From positions 1-56,071 of the forward strand of contig CALABV010000198.1 of assembly GCA_937886325.1 (NCBI GenBank): a DNA stretch of 56,071 nucleotides, in the 5' to 3' direction. Each line of letters begins with the position of its first letter. The first letter of the stretch is position 1. The position numbers and the translations under genes were made by a program. The notes under the pieces are model-generated. The model ran no database searches. It saw only the letters and a program-made list of their open reading frames with translations, and had not been told where the DNA came from. This document shows positions 8,749-16,860 of this stretch, in pieces. The stretch comes from an uncultured Geobacter sp. Its GTDB lineage: Bacteria; Desulfobacterota; Desulfuromonadia; Geobacterales; Geobacteraceae.

Positions 8749-9246
8749 GTGCGAATACTCCACATCGGGTATACGGAAGAGAAACTGGAAAGGCGTTACC
8801 CGCCCCAATTGTTAGAGCAAGCCCAGTTCAGCAGGTGCCAGAGCCTGGAGGATGCCTTGGCCATGCTGGAGCGGGAAGACCCTTTTGATTGGATCCTCGT
8901 GGAGGAAGGGATCCTGCTCGGGGCGCCGATTGGGATGCTGCGGAAGCTCCTGGAGCACAGGCGTAAGATCCCGGTGGCGCTGCTTAACACTACGCCCCCC
9001 CATACCTTCGATGTTGTCTGCGCTACCGAGCATGAGGAACGCTGCACCAGGATCTTCTTCTGCACCATCTCTGATCCTGGTTCGATCCAGGTCTGTCAGG
9101 AAGAGGGGAGCATCGGGGCAGTGGTGGAATATCAGGCCGAGCATTACATCGACAACCAGACGCCGCAGGAGAGTGCACGACTCATCGTCAGGTATCTGGA
9201 CCGAGCGGTGGCGGCCAACAGGAGAGAGAAAGATGGTCGTGAGTGA
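8749..9246 (+). CDS. Uncharacterised protein in the luxI operon
   Basis: I do not recognise this 165-residue protein. It starts with GTG 6 bases after luxI and overlaps the next gene by 14 bases, so it is very likely translated with them. The first 85 residues alternate strand-like and helix-like stretches (RILHIGY, FDWILVEEG, IPVALLNTT), resembling a response-regulator receiver fold. The position expected for the phospho-acceptor Asp reads LVEEG, so at best it is a pseudo-receiver. The second half (FFCTISDPGSIQVCQEEG) has no motif I can name. Function unknown. Confidence 0.75.
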   Translation: MRILHIGYTEEKLERRYPPQLLEQAQFSRCQSLEDALAMLEREDPFDWILVEEGILLGAPIGMLRKLLEHRRKIPVALLNTTPPHTFDVVCATEHEERCTRIFFCTISDPGSIQVCQEEGSIGAVVEYQAEHYIDNQTPQESARLIVRYLDRAVAANRREKDGRE

Positions 9247-9892
9247 AACGGAGATTGCAGCGTTTTGGGACCGGAAGTTTCTTAAGGAAAACCTGATGTG
9301 GGGACTGGAACCGAGCCTTTGTGCGGTTAGCGCGGCGTCCTTCCTCGCAGAACGTGGGGGCAGCGGCGATCTTCTTGACATCGGCTGCGGTTACGCCCGG
9401 GACTCCGGGTTCTTCGCGACCCTCGGGTTCCGGGTGACCGGGGTGGACATCTCGGAAGTAGCCATTAACAAGGCACGCAAGCTCTATCCCGAGATCGCTT
9501 TCAGGGTCATGGACATCGCGGCTCTGAATCTCCCGGAGGGCTCCTTCGATGTCGTCTTCGGAAACTTCATCCTCCACCTTTGCACCGCCCCCGAGAAACG
9601 AAGCGAAATCCTGAATGAGGCGCACCGGGTCCTAAAACCGGGGGGATACCTCTTCATCAGCGTGGCCTCGGTTTGGGACGCCGATTACGGGGAGGGGGAA
9701 TATGTCGGATCAAACCTCTTCAAGAACGAGAGAGGGGTGATCAAGTACTACTACAATGAGCCCGCAGTACATCAGGAGTTCGCCTCTTTCATACTGATCG
9801 AGGTTAGGGAGATCGTCGAGGAGCATAACCACGACCGGCCGCACTGTCATCGGAGCTATTTCATTGTCGCCAAAAAAACAGGAAAGGAGTGA
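9233..9892 (+). CDS. Class I SAM-dependent methyltransferase
   Basis: A 219-residue methyltransferase with the SAM loop LLDIGCGYARDSG (about residues 47-59), the acidic VTGVDIS strand, the FDVVFGNFILH motif IV, and HRVLKPGGYLFISV, typical of small-molecule methyltransferases. The C-terminal part (HNHDRPHCHRSYFIVAKK) is rich in His. The ATG at 9233 lies inside the end of the preceding gene, suggesting translational coupling. The stop is 2 bases before the radical SAM start. Substrate unknown; a role in the island's pathway is inferred from position. Confidence 0.85.
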   Translation: MVVSETEIAAFWDRKFLKENLMWGLEPSLCAVSAASFLAERGGSGDLLDIGCGYARDSGFFATLGFRVTGVDISEVAINKARKLYPEIAFRVMDIAALNLPEGSFDVVFGNFILHLCTAPEKRSEILNEAHRVLKPGGYLFISVASVWDADYGEGEYVGSNLFKNERGVIKYYYNEPAVHQEFASFILIEVREIVEEHNHDRPHCHRSYFIVAKKTGKE

Positions 9893-9894
9893 CC

Positions 9895-11001
9895 ATGCAA
9901 GAAACCCAACCCCGTTACGTTTTGAGAGGCCTGGACAGCTACAGCCGCGAGGAACTGGCCAACTATTGGAAATCCTTCGATCCTCTCGGTGAAGACCCGA
10001 AGATCCTCGGAATCGGCCTGAGCTGCAGCCATGTCTGCAACCTCCGCTGCGTCTACTGCTACGCCGGTCCCCTCTCCCCGAAAGCGGACGAGCTCACTGT
10101 ACACGAGCAGAAGGAGATCATTTCACAGGCTCGTGCCTTGGGTGCCCGGATGGTCATCGTCTGCGGCGATGCCGAGCCACTCATGGACAGGAGTCTCCTC
10201 CCCATGGTGAAGCACTGCCACGACCTCGACATTACTTCCGTCGTGGTCACCAACGCGATTCCCATGGGAGACGACCGCCTGGCCCTTACTGTCCACGGCA
10301 TGGATGCCAAGAGCGTGGTCAACTACCTGCGTGACCACGGTGCTTCCGTCATCGCCAAAATGGACAGTGTCCATGAGGAGACCTACAATGCCATCGTCAA
10401 TGTCCATGGTTCCTGGGCGAAGTTCCGCCTCGCCGTGGACCGGCTGGTGGATGCAGGCTTCACCGCCTTCGAAGAGCGCTACGGAGTACGGGTGACCCGG
10501 CTTGCCTTCAGCGGTGTAGTGATGAAGCAGACCCTGATCGAGGTTCCGATGATGCGCGACTTCGCCCACGTCCGCGGAGCCCAGTTCATCTGCAAGCTCC
10601 CTTCGTTGGTCGGGACCGCACTGGACAACCTGGACTGCATGTTCCCGGTCGAGCGCTACGAGGAGATCCGCGCCATCCTGGCACAGTACACGGAGAAGCG
10701 GGAGACCCTCATGGTCGACACCCCGCGCTGTATGGCCTGGCACTACGGCCCGGTAATCGGGATCAACGGCGACATTCGGGAGTGCTACACCTCTGACTGC
10801 AAGGGGGACCAGTTCATCGGCAACATCCGCCAGACCTCCCTCAAGGAGCTGATCGTGAAGCGCAACCGGATCTACGACATAAGCACCGACAACTTCTGTC
10901 CGGTAAAGACCCGGATCAACCAGGAGTTAGTGGCGCAGGGGAAGGACCGACTCTGGCAGGTCCTTCCAGAGAACCGCTGCGCCAAGATGATGAGCTACTA
11001 G
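9895..11001 (+). CDS. Radical SAM enzyme with extra C-terminal cysteines (SPASM-like)
   Basis: A 368-residue radical SAM protein. The cluster motif C-x3-C-x2-C is Cys48-Cys52-Cys55 (SCSHVCNLRCVYCYAG), with another Cys at 44. The later segment CGDAEPLMD corresponds to the SAM-contacting GGEP motif. The C-terminal 90 residues carry cysteines in PRCMAWHYGPVIGINGDIRECYTSDCKG, NFCPVK and NRCAKM. This resembles a SPASM/twitch domain holding an auxiliary iron-sulfur cluster. Such enzymes do radical chemistry on peptides or small molecules. No precursor-peptide gene is visible beside it, which favours a small substrate. ATG 9895 is preferred over an in-frame GTG at 9889 because AGGAG sits 5 bases upstream. 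Confidence 0.85.
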   Translation: MQETQPRYVLRGLDSYSREELANYWKSFDPLGEDPKILGIGLSCSHVCNLRCVYCYAGPLSPKADELTVHEQKEIISQARALGARMVIVCGDAEPLMDRSLLPMVKHCHDLDITSVVVTNAIPMGDDRLALTVHGMDAKSVVNYLRDHGASVIAKMDSVHEETYNAIVNVHGSWAKFRLAVDRLVDAGFTAFEERYGVRVTRLAFSGVVMKQTLIEVPMMRDFAHVRGAQFICKLPSLVGTALDNLDCMFPVERYEEIRAILAQYTEKRETLMVDTPRCMAWHYGPVIGINGDIRECYTSDCKGDQFIGNIRQTSLKELIVKRNRIYDISTDNFCPVKTRINQELVAQGKDRLWQVLPENRCAKMMSY

Positions 11002-11346
11002 CGACAAGGGGGGAACCATGGAGCCACTCGTGGTCCATGTTGGAAAGGTGTCGCGTTGCGCCGTAGCGAAATCGACATTGACCAGAACCTCCCAAGCAGT
11101 TCATGAAAAAGATCGAGCGCACAGGGTACGTCAGGCACTGAAAGGTGGGTCTCCCGGCACAACGGATTCGGAATGGAAACGGATCCTATTCATTCGAGGT
11201 GAACCGGTATCGGAAAGGGTACCTCCTTGAAGGGAAAGGAGAACATCGCGGTCACCCTCGAGCACCTTTACCATCAAAAAAGGCAGCAACGCGAGATGCC
11301 CTGGCTCTGGCAGGGTGAACTGATATGAACCATTCACGGGAGGAGT
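11002..11346 (+). pseudogene. Probable decayed gene remnant
   Basis: No intact gene fills these 345 bp, but protein-like stretches appear successively in different forward frames. They are RRSEIDIDQN (11059-11088), MKKIERTGYVRH followed by a stop (11103-11141), FEVNRYRKGYLLEGK (to about 11237), and NIAVTLEHLYHQKRQQREMP ending in a stop at 11326-11328. A GGGGGG site precedes an ATG at 11018. This pattern suggests a small gene broken by at least two frameshifts and a stop. I cannot identify the parent family. Sequencing error is an alternative. Confidence 0.4.
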
Positions 11347-11982
11347 ATGGAAACTAAAATCATGAAAGCCTCGACGGAGGCGATAGAGTACGCGATACAG
11401 CTGCTCAAACAAGGGGCGGCGGTGATCTTCCCGAGCGATAACATCTACGGGATGGTGGCCAACGCAGAGGATCCAGAGGCTGTCAAGGAGATCTACGCAC
11501 TCAAGGGGCGCGACGAGGGAAAGCCGCTTGGTTTCATGACCAACAGGAACCACGCCACAAGGTGGGGGTCCTTCAGCATCGACGCGAGCCGTGCCCTGGA
11601 GTTCTGGCCCTGCGGTCTTACCATCATCGTCCCCAAGTACGCGAGCGTCCCCGACTACATCACTAAGGGGTTCAACTCTATCCTTTTGAGCTGCCCGGAC
11701 GAGACCTGTGCCGAACTGGCAGCACAGGCCGAATTTCCGCTCGCCTGCACCTCCGCCAATCTCTCGGGGGAGCTGGCGGTATCGAGCTGCGACCAAGCGA
11801 TGGCGGTCTTTGATGGAAAGGTACCGCTGATTATCGACGGCGGGGAGAGTAGCCGGAAGTCGGCCGGGACCATCATCGACTTCTCCAGGACTCCGCCGAC
11901 GGTGCTGCGCATCGGTGCCTTTCCGCTCGAGAACCTGCGCCGGGCGGTCCCCAGCCTGATTGTGGCGAGCCGGCTGATATGA
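11347..11982 (+). CDS. TsaC/Sua5/YrdC-family protein
   Basis: Family members condense threonine, bicarbonate and ATP to threonylcarbamoyl-AMP for tRNA t6A. The 211-residue protein has the recognisable sites in altered form: FPSDNIYG (residues 28-35, usually PTDTVYGL), YALKGRDEGKPLG (Lys53 region), WPCGLTIIVP (usually WPGPLT) and TSANLSG (Ser136-Asn138). It lacks the extra C-terminal domain of full Sua5. Its place in a quorum-sensing cluster and the divergent motifs suggest a paralogue that makes a carbamoyl-adenylate for a product, not tRNA modification; that is inference. GGGAGGAG is only 1 base from ATG 11347, so ATG 11362 is possible. The stop overlaps the next start (ATGA). Confidence 0.8.
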   Translation: METKIMKASTEAIEYAIQLLKQGAAVIFPSDNIYGMVANAEDPEAVKEIYALKGRDEGKPLGFMTNRNHATRWGSFSIDASRALEFWPCGLTIIVPKYASVPDYITKGFNSILLSCPDETCAELAAQAEFPLACTSANLSGELAVSSCDQAMAVFDGKVPLIIDGGESSRKSAGTIIDFSRTPPTVLRIGAFPLENLRRAVPSLIVASRLI

Positions 11983-12908
11983 CACTTGTCCGCTGGCACC
12001 TGCTCCTGGCCGTCCTCTTTGTCACGCTCACGGAGCTACCGCCGCCGGTATCGGGAGAGGAGAGGCGGAAGGAGACGGTGAGGCAGAGGACCCCGATGGG
12101 GTTGGCACCGCTTCCGCCGCCGGTTCGGGAACCCGGGATGCCTGATCTTCCCCAGGAGGTTCACGGCCCGGATGCAGCGTTGTCGGCCGCTCCGGCACGG
12201 GTGTCGTCGGTGGACCCGGAAGAGGTTCAGCCTTCTACCATGGAAGCGACTTCGGCGAAGGAGGCGCCCTTAAAGCCAGCGGGGAGGTACGGGACGGTAA
12301 CCCGGCTTAACTACCGCTACGCGGTGAACGGGGAGAGCGGCATCGCTCTTGGACACTTTCATCTCTTCCCGAACAGCACGCTCATTGCGGCAACCGTCGA
12401 GTTCTTTACCAGGAAACGGAGCAGGGAGCCCTTCGAGTTCAGTACTTTCGCCGCCGAGGTAAACCTCGGGCGTCCCTTTGTCCCCTCGACCCAGTGGGGA
12501 AACACCTTCGGCTGGGTGGCCCGCTTCCAGTCCACCCCAGGTGCCTACTTGGTGGTAAGCGGCGGTCTGCAGTGGGACATATCCCGGACCCCGGGATTAA
12601 CACTTCCGTTGCAGTGGAAGAGCTTCATTCAGGTATTAGCGAAGAATCGGGACGATGCGGGGACGGTGGATATCTTCAACTGGTACGAGTTTGTCCTGAT
12701 CGACAAGCGGCTCATCCTCCGGGGGACCAACGTCTGGTTCCTCATCCCGGGAGGGAAGGACGCGGTCCGCCTGACCCAGGATCTGGTTGTCCCGGTGCAC
12801 AACCGGTTCGACCTCTACCTGAGGCATTTTTTCCAGAACAACGGTTCCATTGACGAGACCCGCAGCGACGGGTCGCAGTTCGCCGTCGGCCTCCGTTACA
12901 CTTTCTAG
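11979..12908 (+). CDS. Putative outer-membrane beta-barrel protein
   Basis: A 309-residue protein with an N-terminal signal peptide (hydrophobic core LLLAVLFVTLTEL, small residues near VSG at 25-27). It then has about 75 residues rich in Pro, Ala and Glu, and a C-terminal half of alternating hydrophobic/polar strands. It ends in GLRYTF, with the terminal aromatic typical of barrels inserted by the Bam machinery. It starts in an ATGA overlap with the TsaC-like gene, so it is co-translated. I do not recognise the family. Next to an MFS transporter it could pass the island's product through the outer membrane, or sense or protect the surface; neither is shown. Confidence 0.7.
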   Translation: MTLVRWHLLLAVLFVTLTELPPPVSGEERRKETVRQRTPMGLAPLPPPVREPGMPDLPQEVHGPDAALSAAPARVSSVDPEEVQPSTMEATSAKEAPLKPAGRYGTVTRLNYRYAVNGESGIALGHFHLFPNSTLIAATVEFFTRKRSREPFEFSTFAAEVNLGRPFVPSTQWGNTFGWVARFQSTPGAYLVVSGGLQWDISRTPGLTLPLQWKSFIQVLAKNRDDAGTVDIFNWYEFVLIDKRLILRGTNVWFLIPGGKDAVRLTQDLVVPVHNRFDLYLRHFFQNNGSIDETRSDGSQFAVGLRYTF

Positions 12909-12928
12909 CCGACGTCACGAGGTGAGGG

Positions 12929-14128
12929 ATGCAAATTGAAAATAATCGCTCCATCTGGACCTTTGCCTTTACCGGATACATGTTCATGACCGTGGTGATC
13001 TGCTCCGGGGTCTCGGTCATCGTGCCGGCGATACCGAACATAATGCGGGAGCAGGGGATCTCGGCCGGCTTCATCACCGCGGCCTTCGTATCGCTGCTGA
13101 CCGGGAGGTTCCTCTCCTCCATCTTCACCGGGTATCTCCTTTTGAGAGTGCGCCCGCAGCAACTCCTCTACACCTCGTTCGCGCTTCATACGCTAACGAT
13201 GGCGTTCCTTGCCTTCGCGCAGGGGGGGAGCGCCTTTACCACCCTCCGCTTCCTGGAGGGGATCTTCGAGGGGATCGTTTCGGTGGTGCTGCAAGTGATT
13301 GTGATCGCTCTTTCCACACCGGAGGACCGAGGGGTCAAGATGGGGTACATGCAGTCCGCCTTCGGGGTCGGCTTCATCGTGGGGCCCATGATAGGGAGCC
13401 TCTCTATGCGCCAGTACGGTTCCTCCGGGGTCTTCTGGGCAGTGGCGGGCCTCATGGTGATCTGCATCATCTGGCTCACCCTAATCTTCCGCAGTCTCTC
13501 CGGTCAGATGACACAGTCTCCCCCCCAGAAGCTCACCTTCAGCCTTGACTTCCTGAAATTCATCCCGTTTTACAGCGCGCCGATTCTGCAGCGCCTCTTG
13601 GTGGTGGCCTTTGCGATGCTGATCCCGCTATACCTAGTAGACCGGTTCCACCTCGCTTCACACCAGATCGGCTACTTCTTCACCCTTTCCGCAGTGATCA
13701 CCTCCACCACGATGCCCTTCACCGGGAAACTGGGGAAGCACCCCTGCTGCAACTATTTTGTGGTGGCGGCTATGTTGGTAATGGGCCTGTCCATCCTGGG
13801 GATGGGAGTGACCTCCGACCCGATCATCTTCACCGCCTGCTTCGTGGCAGAGACGTTCGGTTTCGCGGTGATGGCCCCCAACTCGATGAAGATCTTCGGG
13901 GACGTCGTATCCGAGCACCCGCGCCGTGGTGAGGTGGTGGGGACTTCGTCGAGCTTTCGGGAGCTTCTGAACATTGTGCTCTCTTTCGCCCTTATTCCGC
14001 TGTACCAGTTCAGCATGTCGCTCCCTTGGATCATCCTCGCGATGGTATGCATGCTCCTCTCCCTCCCCTACCTGAGGAACGCTCGGCGTGGCGAACGCGT
14101 GGCGGCCCGCGTACCCTCCGGCTCCTAG
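12929..14128 (+). CDS. MFS transporter (probable exporter)
   Basis: A 399-residue inner-membrane protein with about 12 hydrophobic segments. The loop between helices 2 and 3 (LLTGRFLSSIFTGYLLLRVRPQ) and RFLEGIFEGI in helix 4 fit the major facilitator superfamily, as does GFIVGPMIGSLSM in helix 5, a pattern common in drug/metabolite exporters. ATG at 12929 has GAGGTGAGGG just upstream. It lies 20 bases after the barrel gene in the same run. Export of the island product is the simplest reading, but direction and substrate are unproven. Confidence 0.85.
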   Translation: MQIENNRSIWTFAFTGYMFMTVVICSGVSVIVPAIPNIMREQGISAGFITAAFVSLLTGRFLSSIFTGYLLLRVRPQQLLYTSFALHTLTMAFLAFAQGGSAFTTLRFLEGIFEGIVSVVLQVIVIALSTPEDRGVKMGYMQSAFGVGFIVGPMIGSLSMRQYGSSGVFWAVAGLMVICIIWLTLIFRSLSGQMTQSPPQKLTFSLDFLKFIPFYSAPILQRLLVVAFAMLIPLYLVDRFHLASHQIGYFFTLSAVITSTTMPFTGKLGKHPCCNYFVVAAMLVMGLSILGMGVTSDPIIFTACFVAETFGFAVMAPNSMKIFGDVVSEHPRRGEVVGTSSSFRELLNIVLSFALIPLYQFSMSLPWIILAMVCMLLSLPYLRNARRGERVAARVPSGS

Positions 14129-14149
14129 GTCTGCGAAAAGGAGAAGAGC

Positions 14150-14527
14150 GTGGCAAAGAACTGTACAAAAAAATCTAGTAGGCCCATTTGGTCCAGGAGA
14201 AGCCGGACGGGATGTCGCTGAGAGGAGTATGTCCCTTGCTACTTTGCGTCGAGCTGGGCATGGAAGCGGTTCCCATCGCCTGGATCGACCTGGTCACCCC
14301 CTGCGTTGGCTTCTCGCTGGAGGACCACCCCTCAGCTCCCTGAACCGTAACTTCAACCCGGTGCAGCTGGTGCCGGTGCTGTAGAAAGTCTTCAACAACG
14401 AGAGAACCGGTTCCGGCTCAACCCCGAGCAGGAGGGGCTGAACCGAGATTTTTGTAAGGTCTTCATTAACTGCAAGCTCAACATCTACACCTATGACAGC
14501 GCCCTAGGCAACGTCGACATGAAATAG
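14150..14527 (+). pseudogene. Probable decayed gene remnant
   Basis: The 420 bp between the transporter and the first LeuD-like gene contain no complete gene. A GGAGAAGAGC-GTG start at about 14150 stops after 23 codons. Protein-like text then appears in shifting frames: VGPFGPGEAGRDVAERSM, then VELGMEAVPIAWIDLVTP, then a 58-codon open stretch (14351-14527) containing NPEQEGLNRDFCKVFINC. This suggests a gene lost by several frameshifts. The parent family is not recognised. Random open frames in GC-rich DNA are an alternative. Confidence 0.4.
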
Positions 14528-14549
14528 ACTAACAGACAAGGGGGAAGTG

Positions 14550-15038
14550 ATGGATTACAAGGGCAGGGTCTGGAAATTCGGCGACAACATCGATACCGAC
14601 GTGATTTTCCCGTCACAGTACATGCTCCTTCCGACCATCGAGGAGATGAAGGTGCACACCTTCGAACCCTTGGTGGCGAACTTCCACGAAAAGGTACGTC
14701 CGGGCGACATGATCCTTGGGGGGGAGAACTTCGGCGGGGGTTCCTCGCGGGAACAGGCGCCGTCGGTTTTGAAGGCGGTGGGGATCACCTGCATCATTGC
14801 CAAGTCCTTTGCCCGCATCTTCTACCGCAACGCCATCAACATCGGGCTTTTGGCCATCGTCTGCAACTGTTACGACGAGGTGCACGAGGGAGACGTCCTG
14901 AGTGTCGATCTAGCGTGGCAGATCATCGAGGTGGAGGGAAGCGAGCTCCGCTTCGGCTTTAAGTCCTTCCCTCCCCACGTCACCCAGATGGTGGCGGCCG
15001 GTGGTCTCATCGAATACATCAACGGCTCGGGCCGCTGA
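14550..15038 (+). CDS. Aconitase-superfamily small subunit (LeuD-like), first pair
   Basis: A 162-residue swivel-domain subunit of a LeuCD-type hydro-lyase. Conserved: KFGDNIDTDVIFPSQY (residues 9-24), NFGGGSSREQAP around the active-site serine, and SFARIFYRNAINIGLL. The substrate-choice loop after the conserved Tyr24 reads YMLL. In characterised relatives it reads YLRT in homoaconitase and YLV(Y/M) in isopropylmalate isomerase, so the substrate probably differs from both. ATG 14550 is preferred over GTG 14547 for spacing to GGGGG. It precedes its large subunit by 21 bases. Confidence 0.88.
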   Translation: MDYKGRVWKFGDNIDTDVIFPSQYMLLPTIEEMKVHTFEPLVANFHEKVRPGDMILGGENFGGGSSREQAPSVLKAVGITCIIAKSFARIFYRNAINIGLLAIVCNCYDEVHEGDVLSVDLAWQIIEVEGSELRFGFKSFPPHVTQMVAAGGLIEYINGSGR

Positions 15039-15059
15039 AAAGAAAGGAGAAGTCTGCAA

Positions 15060-16325
15060 ATGGCAATGACACTGTCGGAAAAAGTGCTGGCCCGGGCCGC
15101 GGGCAAAGATGAGGTGACGCCGGGGGAGATCGTCCAGACCGAGATCGACTGGATCATGACCAACGACGCCACCACCCACGTGAGCATCGACATCTTCGAG
15201 CAGAAGCTCCTGAAGCAGGAGATCAAGCACCCGGAGCGGGTGATCTGGGTGGTGGACCACAACATCCCGGCGGAATCGGTGGAGACCGCCAACGTGCACC
15301 GCAAGCAGCGGATCTTCGCTGGAAAACACGGCTTCAACAGCCATGTCGGGGAGGGGATTTGTCATCAGCTCCTGGTGGAAAAGTACGTTCTTCCCGGTCA
15401 GGTGGTGATCGGCGCCGACTCCCATACCTGCAGCCATGGCGCCCTAGGCGCCTTCGCCACCGGCGTCGGCTCCACCGACTTGGTCGGGGCGATCCGGGAG
15501 GGGAGCCTCTGGTTCATGGTCCCGGCCACCCTGAAGTTCCACTTGACTGGAAAGCTCAGGGAAGGAGTCACAACGAAAGACCTCATCCTTACCATCATCG
15601 GCGACATCTCAGCAAACGGCGCCAACTATCGTGCCATGGAGTTTTCTGGCCCGGCGGTCAGCACGCTCTCGTTCGAGTCGCGGCTTGCCCTGTGCAATCT
15701 CGTGGTGGAAGCAGGGGGCAAGAACGCCATCATGGAGGCCGACGAGAAGGTGGTCGGCTATCTCAGGCGCAACCGTCCCCAGGGGGCCACCGGGGTGGTC
15801 CTTCAAGGGGACCAGGGGGCGGCTTACGAGAAGTTCTTCCACTACGACCTCTCCCAGATCGCTCCGGTGGTCGCCTGTCCGCACGCGGTCGACAACGTCT
15901 CTCCGATCATCGCAGTCGAAGGGAGGGAGATCGATCAGGTCTTCGTCGGATCCTGCAGTAACGGCCGGATAGAGGACCTGCGGATCTTGGGCCGAATTCT
16001 CAAGGGGAACCGGGTGCACTCCCGGGTGCGTCTCGCTGTCTCCCCTGCGTCGACTAGGGTCTTCCTGCAGGCCCTTGAGGAGGGACTCATCTCTACCTTC
16101 CTTGAGGCAGGGGCGATGGTCCTGAATCCAAACTGCAGCACCTGCTGGGGGGGGTGCCAGGCGGTGGTCGGAGACGGTGAGAGGCTTCTCTCCACCGGAA
16201 CCAGGAACTTCAAGGGGAGATCCGGGAGCGCCTTAGCCGAGGTCTTCCTTGGTTCGGTGTACAGCGCAGGAGCTGCCGCCCTTGCCGGCAAGATAGTGAA
16301 CCCGATAAACTACCTGGGCCTCTAG
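15060..16325 (+). CDS. Aconitase-superfamily large subunit (LeuC-like), first pair
   Basis: A 421-residue large subunit that should hold a [4Fe-4S] cluster and form a hydro-lyase/isomerase with the preceding small subunit. Cluster ligands are visible: Cys299 (GSCSNGR, with Ser where GSCTNGR is usual) and Cys359/Cys362 (NPNCSTCWGGC). GADSHTCSHGALGAFATGVGS is the conserved substrate/cluster region. The length fits the short bacterial/archaeal LeuC type, not aconitase (about 850 or more). No leuA or leuB lies nearby, so leucine synthesis is unlikely to be its job. The start MAMTLSEKVLAR nearly repeats that of the second large subunit, implying duplication. Confidence 0.9.
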   Translation: MAMTLSEKVLARAAGKDEVTPGEIVQTEIDWIMTNDATTHVSIDIFEQKLLKQEIKHPERVIWVVDHNIPAESVETANVHRKQRIFAGKHGFNSHVGEGICHQLLVEKYVLPGQVVIGADSHTCSHGALGAFATGVGSTDLVGAIREGSLWFMVPATLKFHLTGKLREGVTTKDLILTIIGDISANGANYRAMEFSGPAVSTLSFESRLALCNLVVEAGGKNAIMEADEKVVGYLRRNRPQGATGVVLQGDQGAAYEKFFHYDLSQIAPVVACPHAVDNVSPIIAVEGREIDQVFVGSCSNGRIEDLRILGRILKGNRVHSRVRLAVSPASTRVFLQALEEGLISTFLEAGAMVLNPNCSTCWGGCQAVVGDGERLLSTGTRNFKGRSGSALAEVFLGSVYSAGAAALAGKIVNPINYLGL

Positions 16326-16349
16326 GCCATTAGAGCAAGGAAGGAAAAA

Positions 16350-16856
16350 ATGGAAAACAATCTTACCGGAAACGCTTGGAAATTCGGCAACAACATCGAC
16401 ACCGACATCATCATGCCCTCCCAGTATCTCTCCTGGCCGCTGGAGGAGTCCTACCGCCTCGCCTTCGAGCCGCTCCGGAAGGGGTTCGCCGATCTGGTTA
16501 CCCCGGGGGACGTGATCGTGGCCGGCTCCAACTTCGGGAGCGGGAGTTCCCGCGAGCAGGCGGCGCAGGCGATCTTCCGGATGGGGATCCGGGCCGTGAT
16601 CGCGAACTCCTATGCCCGCATCTTCTACCGCAACGCCCTCAATATCGGGCTTTACGCCATCGAGTGCCCTGAGGCCGAGGCGATAATCGAGGAAGGGAAC
16701 CGAGTCAAGATCGACCTGGACCGGGGAGTGCTGCTAAACCTTTCCACTGCTCGCGAGGCCTCCTTCGGCCCGTTCCCGCAGAACCTCCGGAAGATCATGG
16801 AGGCGGGAGGGCTGGTCGAGTACATGAAAAAACGGAACCATCAGGAGGCGAGGTAA
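16350..16856 (+). CDS. Aconitase-superfamily small subunit (LeuD-like), second pair
   Basis: A 168-residue paralogue of the 14550 gene with the same layout: KFGNNIDTDIIMPSQY (residues 11-26), NFGSGSSREQAA, and SYARIFYRNALNIGLY. The specificity loop reads YLSW, unlike the first copy (YMLL) and unlike the homoaconitase or isopropylmalate isomerase loops. The two pairs therefore probably act on different substrates, perhaps successive steps. It begins 24 bases after the first large subunit and ends 4 bases before the second. Confidence 0.88.
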   Translation: MENNLTGNAWKFGNNIDTDIIMPSQYLSWPLEESYRLAFEPLRKGFADLVTPGDVIVAGSNFGSGSSREQAAQAIFRMGIRAVIANSYARIFYRNALNIGLYAIECPEAEAIIEEGNRVKIDLDRGVLLNLSTAREASFGPFPQNLRKIMEAGGLVEYMKKRNHQEAR

Positions 16857-16860
16857 CGCA

